Assembly: GCA_946623875.1 (NCBI GenBank)
Contig: CAMORO010000005.1
Location: forward strand, 1-64,000
Direction of reading: 5' to 3'
DNA length: 64,000 bases
From: an uncultured Lachnospiraceae bacterium
Lineage (GTDB): Bacteria; Bacillota; Clostridia; Lachnospirales; Lachnospiraceae
Shown here in pieces: positions 60,611 through 64,000 of the stretch. The notes beneath the pieces are model-generated. The model saw nothing but the letters and a program-made list of their open reading frames with translations, was not told where the DNA came from and ran no database searches. A program made the translations under genes and the position numbers. Position 1 is the stretch's first letter; the number at the start of each line of letters is the position of its first letter.

Positions 60611-63190
60611 ATGGATATCAACCTGTTTACACAGAAGAGCCGTGAGGCATTAAATGACATTGAGCAGATAGCGATGGAGAACGGTAATCAGGAGATGGTG
60701 CAGGCGCACCTTCTGTATGCGTTACTGAATCAGGAGGATGGTCTTATTCCCAAGATGATCGAGAAGATGGAAATAAACCTCCCGTATTTTAGTGATGCGG
60801 TTAAGCGTATCATTGACGGACGACCCAAGGTACAGGGCGGTAAGCGATACTGGAGCCAGAAGCTGAATGATGCCGTTCTTTCGGCTGAAAAGGAGCTTAA
60901 GCTGTTCGGAGATGAGTATGTTTCCGTTGAACACCTGATGCTTTCGCTCATTGCACATCCCGATAAGGAAATGAAGGCTCTGTTCACCGAGTTTGGTATA
61001 ACAAGAGAGAGGTTCCTACAGGCACTGCAGGCTGTAAGGGGTAACCAGAGGGTATCAAGCGACAATCCGGAGGCTACTTACGATACGTTGGAGAAATACG
61101 GTGTCGAGCTTGTTGAGAAGGCTAAGGCACAGAAGATGGATCCGGTTATCGGAAGGGATGATGAGATAAGGAATGTCATTAGGATCCTGTCAAGGAAGAC
61201 GAAGAACAATCCGGTGCTGATAGGTGAACCGGGTGTCGGTAAAACTGCTGTTGTTGAGGGACTTGCGCAGCGTATCGCAGGCGGGGATGTACCCGAAAAT
61301 CTGAAAGATAAGAAAATATTCTCACTTGATATGGGTGCCCTGGTAGCCGGTGCCAAGTACAGGGGTGAGTTTGAGGAAAGACTTAAGGCTGTGCTTGAGG
61401 ATGTGAGACAGTCGGATGGGGAGATCATTCTGTTCATAGATGAGCTTCATCTTATTGTCGGGGCCGGCAAGACGGACGGAGCAATGGATGCCGGCAACAT
61501 GCTTAAGCCCATGCTTGCGCGTGGTGAGCTTCACTGCATAGGAGCGACGACTCTTAATGAATACCGTCAGTATATCGAGAAGGATGCTGCTCTTGAGCGT
61601 CGTTTCCAACCGGTCATGGTTGATGAACCTACGGTTGAAGAGACTATTTCGATCCTCAGAGGTCTTAAGGAAAGGTATGAGAATTTCCACCATGTTAAGA
61701 TCACCGATTCTGCGCTGGTGTCGGCTGCCGTACTTTCCCACAGATATATTTCGGACAGGTTCCTTCCGGACAAGGCGATCGATCTTGTTGATGAGGCCTG
61801 TGCACTTATCAAGACAGAGCTTAATTCGATGCCAACGGAGCTTGATGAGCTTAACAGAAAGGTGACTCAGCTTAAGATAGAGGCGGAGGCTCTTAAGAAG
61901 GAGAATGACAGGCTCAGCAGGGAAAGGCTTGAGGCACTTAATGTGGAGCTTGCCGAGAAGAATGAGGAACTGACCAACAGGATGGCTCAGTGGGAGAATG
62001 AGAAGAAGTCCGTTGAGAAGCTGCAGGAGCTTCGTGAACAGATAGAAGATAGCAGAAACGAGCTTGCAATTGCCCAGCGAAACGGTGATTATACAAGAGC
62101 CGGGGAGCTTCAGTATGATGTTATCCCGAGGCTTACACAGACATTGGAAGATGCCGAACGTATGGTGAATGATTCGGATGCGGGTAAGCTGGTACATGAG
62201 AATGTTTCGGATCAGGAGATAGCGCGTATCATATCAAGATGGACTGGAATACCCGTGGCCAAGCTGACCGAAAGCGAGCGCAGCAAGACACTTCATCTTG
62301 ATGATGAGCTGCATAAGAGGGTCATCGGTCAGGATGAAGCTGTTACCAAGGTATCTGAGGCCATAATAAGAAGTAAGGCAGGGATCAAGGATCCGAAGAG
62401 ACCCATAGGTTCATTTCTGTTCCTCGGGCCTACGGGTGTCGGTAAGACAGAGCTTGCGAAGTCACTTGCTCAGAGCCTTTTTGATGATGAGAATAATATG
62501 GTAAGGATCGATATGTCCGAATATATGGAGAAGTATTCCGTATCCCGGCTTATCGGAGCGCCTCCCGGATATGTCGGCTATGAGGAGGGCGGACAGCTTA
62601 CGGAAGCCGTAAGGCGTAAGCCTTACTCGGTCGTACTCTTTGATGAGGTCGAGAAGGCACATCCGGATGTATTTAATGTGCTCCTTCAGGTGCTGGATGA
62701 CGGACGTATCACGGATTCACAGGGACGGACTGTTGATTTTAAAAATACAATTCTTATAATGACAAGCAACATAGGTTCTTCATACCTGCTTGACGGAATT
62801 GATGAGACAGGTGAGATCAGGGCTGAAGCAGAGGAAGCCGTGATGGAGGATCTTAGGGCGCATTTTCGTCCCGAGTTCCTTAACCGCCTTGATGAGACCA
62901 TCATGTTCAAGCCGCTTACCAGGGACAACATAGGCGGTATTGTTGAGCTGCTGATCGCTGACCTCAATAAGAGACTGAGTGACAGAAACCTCACGATAAA
63001 GCTTACAGATGAGGCTATGCATCAGGTGATCGAGGGCGGCTATGATCCTGTATACGGCGCAAGACCGCTGAAGCGTTATCTTCAGAGATATGTTGAAACA
63101 TTGAGTGCGAAGAAGATACTGAGCGGAGATGTTTCGGAAGGTGATGTGATAACAATAGATGTGATTGACGGCGAGCTGAACGTCCGTTAA
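60611..63190 (+). CDS. clpB: ATP-dependent chaperone ClpB
   Basis: [22 protein letters not shown]-domain, [30 protein letters not shown], coiled-coil middle domain, [12 protein letters not shown]. Confidence 0.95.
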   Translation: MDINLFTQKSREALNDIEQIAMENGNQEMVQAHLLYALLNQEDGLIPKMIEKMEINLPYFSDAVKRIIDGRPKVQGGKRYWSQKLNDAVLSAEKELKLFGDEYVSVEHLMLSLIAHPDKEMKALFTEFGITRERFLQALQAVRGNQRVSSDNPEATYDTLEKYGVELVEKAKAQKMDPVIGRDDEIRNVIRILSRKTKNNPVLIGEPGVGKTAVVEGLAQRIAGGDVPENLKDKKIFSLDMGALVAGAKYRGEFEERLKAVLEDVRQSDGEIILFIDELHLIVGAGKTDGAMDAGNMLKPMLARGELHCIGATTLNEYRQYIEKDAALERRFQPVMVDEPTVEETISILRGLKERYENFHHVKITDSALVSAAVLSHRYISDRFLPDKAIDLVDEACALIKTELNSMPTELDELNRKVTQLKIEAEALKKENDRLSRERLEALNVELAEKNEELTNRMAQWENEKKSVEKLQELREQIEDSRNELAIAQRNGDYTRAGELQYDVIPRLTQTLEDAERMVNDSDAGKLVHENVSDQEIARIISRWTGIPVAKLTESERSKTLHLDDELHKRVIGQDEAVTKVSEAIIRSKAGIKDPKRPIGSFLFLGPTGVGKTELAKSLAQSLFDDENNMVRIDMSEYMEKYSVSRLIGAPPGYVGYEEGGQLTEAVRRKPYSVVLFDEVEKAHPDVFNVLLQVLDDGRITDSQGRTVDFKNTILIMTSNIGSSYLLDGIDETGEIRAEAEEAVMEDLRAHFRPEFLNRLDETIMFKPLTRDNIGGIVELLIADLNKRLSDRNLTIKLTDEAMHQVIEGGYDPVYGARPLKRYLQRYVETLSAKKILSGDVSEGDVITIDVIDGELNVR

Positions 63191-63193
63191 AGT

Positions 63194-63243
63194 TGAGTCA
63201 GGGGATAAGGTATGTCACCGGAAATATCCCCTGACTCATTTTA
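63194..63243 (+). terminator. rho-independent terminator after clpB
   Basis: TGAGTCAGGGGATA ... TATCCCCTGACTCA + TTTT, 14-bp perfect stem. Confidence 0.93.
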
Positions 63244-63282
63244 TAAAAGAGAAAAGTGATCGGAAAAGTGACAGGAACCATA

Positions 63283-63957
63283 ATGTACAATAAGATACAA
63301 TATGCTTTCATGACAATCGTATTTGTGATGATTATTGCGCTGACGGGCTGCCGAAAGAAGCCGGACATATTGGGGCAGGAGCCCGTTATACCTTTGGTAG
63401 AGAGCAGTGTGTCCCAAAATCAGGAAGTTACGTCAGGTAATTCAGCGGATGACACTGTAATTGATGCGGAGGATAAGGCGGACGAGGCTGAGGGACCCGG
63501 CATCAGTGAGGATTTTCCCGAACTCCATGTTGAAGGAAAATATGAAGAATACGAGGTGTCGGGAGTGCAGCTTAATGAGGAGCAGCTTGGCAAATTGTCG
63601 GCGTTTTTCAATCTTAAGGATGTGAATCCCTATCTGACACAGGTATATCTCATACCTCAGGATTATGATGAAACACTGCAGACAGATCCGGTTAACATAA
63701 CGTGTATCGGAGGCACGTACGATTCAAACAGGCTGTACAGTGTTTTTTATAAGAAAGAAGGAAGCAATGCACTGTGGAATGTAGTGATGAGAAGGAATGA
63801 TCCGGATGATGCGGATGATGCGGATAACGAAATCGGAGATGATAGGGATAATGACCCGGGAATAGAAGTGGGAGATTACAGATTTCATTCGAACCGGATG
63901 CTGGCAAATGAGACGGATACCGAAAGAAGCCCTGCTCCGGGAACTGTTGCAAAATAA
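63283..63957 (+). CDS. hypothetical lipoprotein (ORF opens at 63256)
   Basis: signal peptide with lipobox-like ALTGC. Confidence 0.6.
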   Translation: MYNKIQYAFMTIVFVMIIALTGCRKKPDILGQEPVIPLVESSVSQNQEVTSGNSADDTVIDAEDKADEAEGPGISEDFPELHVEGKYEEYEVSGVQLNEEQLGKLSAFFNLKDVNPYLTQVYLIPQDYDETLQTDPVNITCIGGTYDSNRLYSVFYKKEGSNALWNVVMRRNDPDDADDADNEIGDDRDNDPGIEVGDYRFHSNRMLANETDTERSPAPGTVAK

Positions 63958-63968
63958 CTCTGCATTTT

Positions 63969-64000
63969 GGTAACTATTCAGAACAGCACATAAATTTTAA
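63969..64000 (-). repeat. copy of the dispersed element, cut by the window edge
   Basis: GGTAACTATTCAGAACAGCACATAAATTTTAA; 23 nt identical to 27668-27690 region. Confidence 0.8.

Noticed and set aside
61322-62197. 291-aa minus-strand ORF inside clpB
   Set aside because: Antisense to conserved clpB; no recognisable domain.

Overview
The window (about 64 kb, moderate GC) looks like a Lachnospiraceae/Clostridia-type chromosome segment. This is judged from protein sequence character, not from a database search. Main content, left to right: (i) an AT-rich accessory edge with an acyltransferase, a remnant of an AAA-ATPase/PD-(D/E)XK gene, and a two-gene HipA-kinase-like locus under paired palindromic operators; (ii) a GHMP sugar-kinase/nucleotidyltransferase fusion; (iii) a cell-surface glycan cluster (5.2-21.3 kb) with GT-C-like membrane proteins, AsnB, glycosyltransferases, acyltransferases, a ChbG-type deacetylase, a flippase and an epimerase; (iv) aroA, an intact AAA-ATPase_like/PD-(D/E)XK gene, an MFS transporter, and an SGNH/MBOAT acylation pair; (v) guaB, an orphan ABC-2 permease overlapping a GGDEF-EAL gene, and a TetR protein with a long 9-aa repeat helix; (vi) housekeeping and transport genes, GH2 beta-mannosidase and rarA; (vii) a VWA/MoxR/DUF45 cassette, an EAL protein, a GNAT protein, a TerB/CbbX-like AAA protein, and CIRCE-controlled clpB. 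The strongest candidates for undescribed biology are the split HipA-like locus (1443-3150), a dispersed short inverted-repeat family (core CTGTTCTGAATAGTTAC) that sits at similar distances upstream of several start codons, the repeat-helix TetR protein, and a structured intergenic region before the VWA/MoxR cassette that could act as an RNA switch. I saw no rRNA, tRNA, CRISPR array or intact transposase. All family calls come from reading motifs by eye. No homology search or fold prediction was run.
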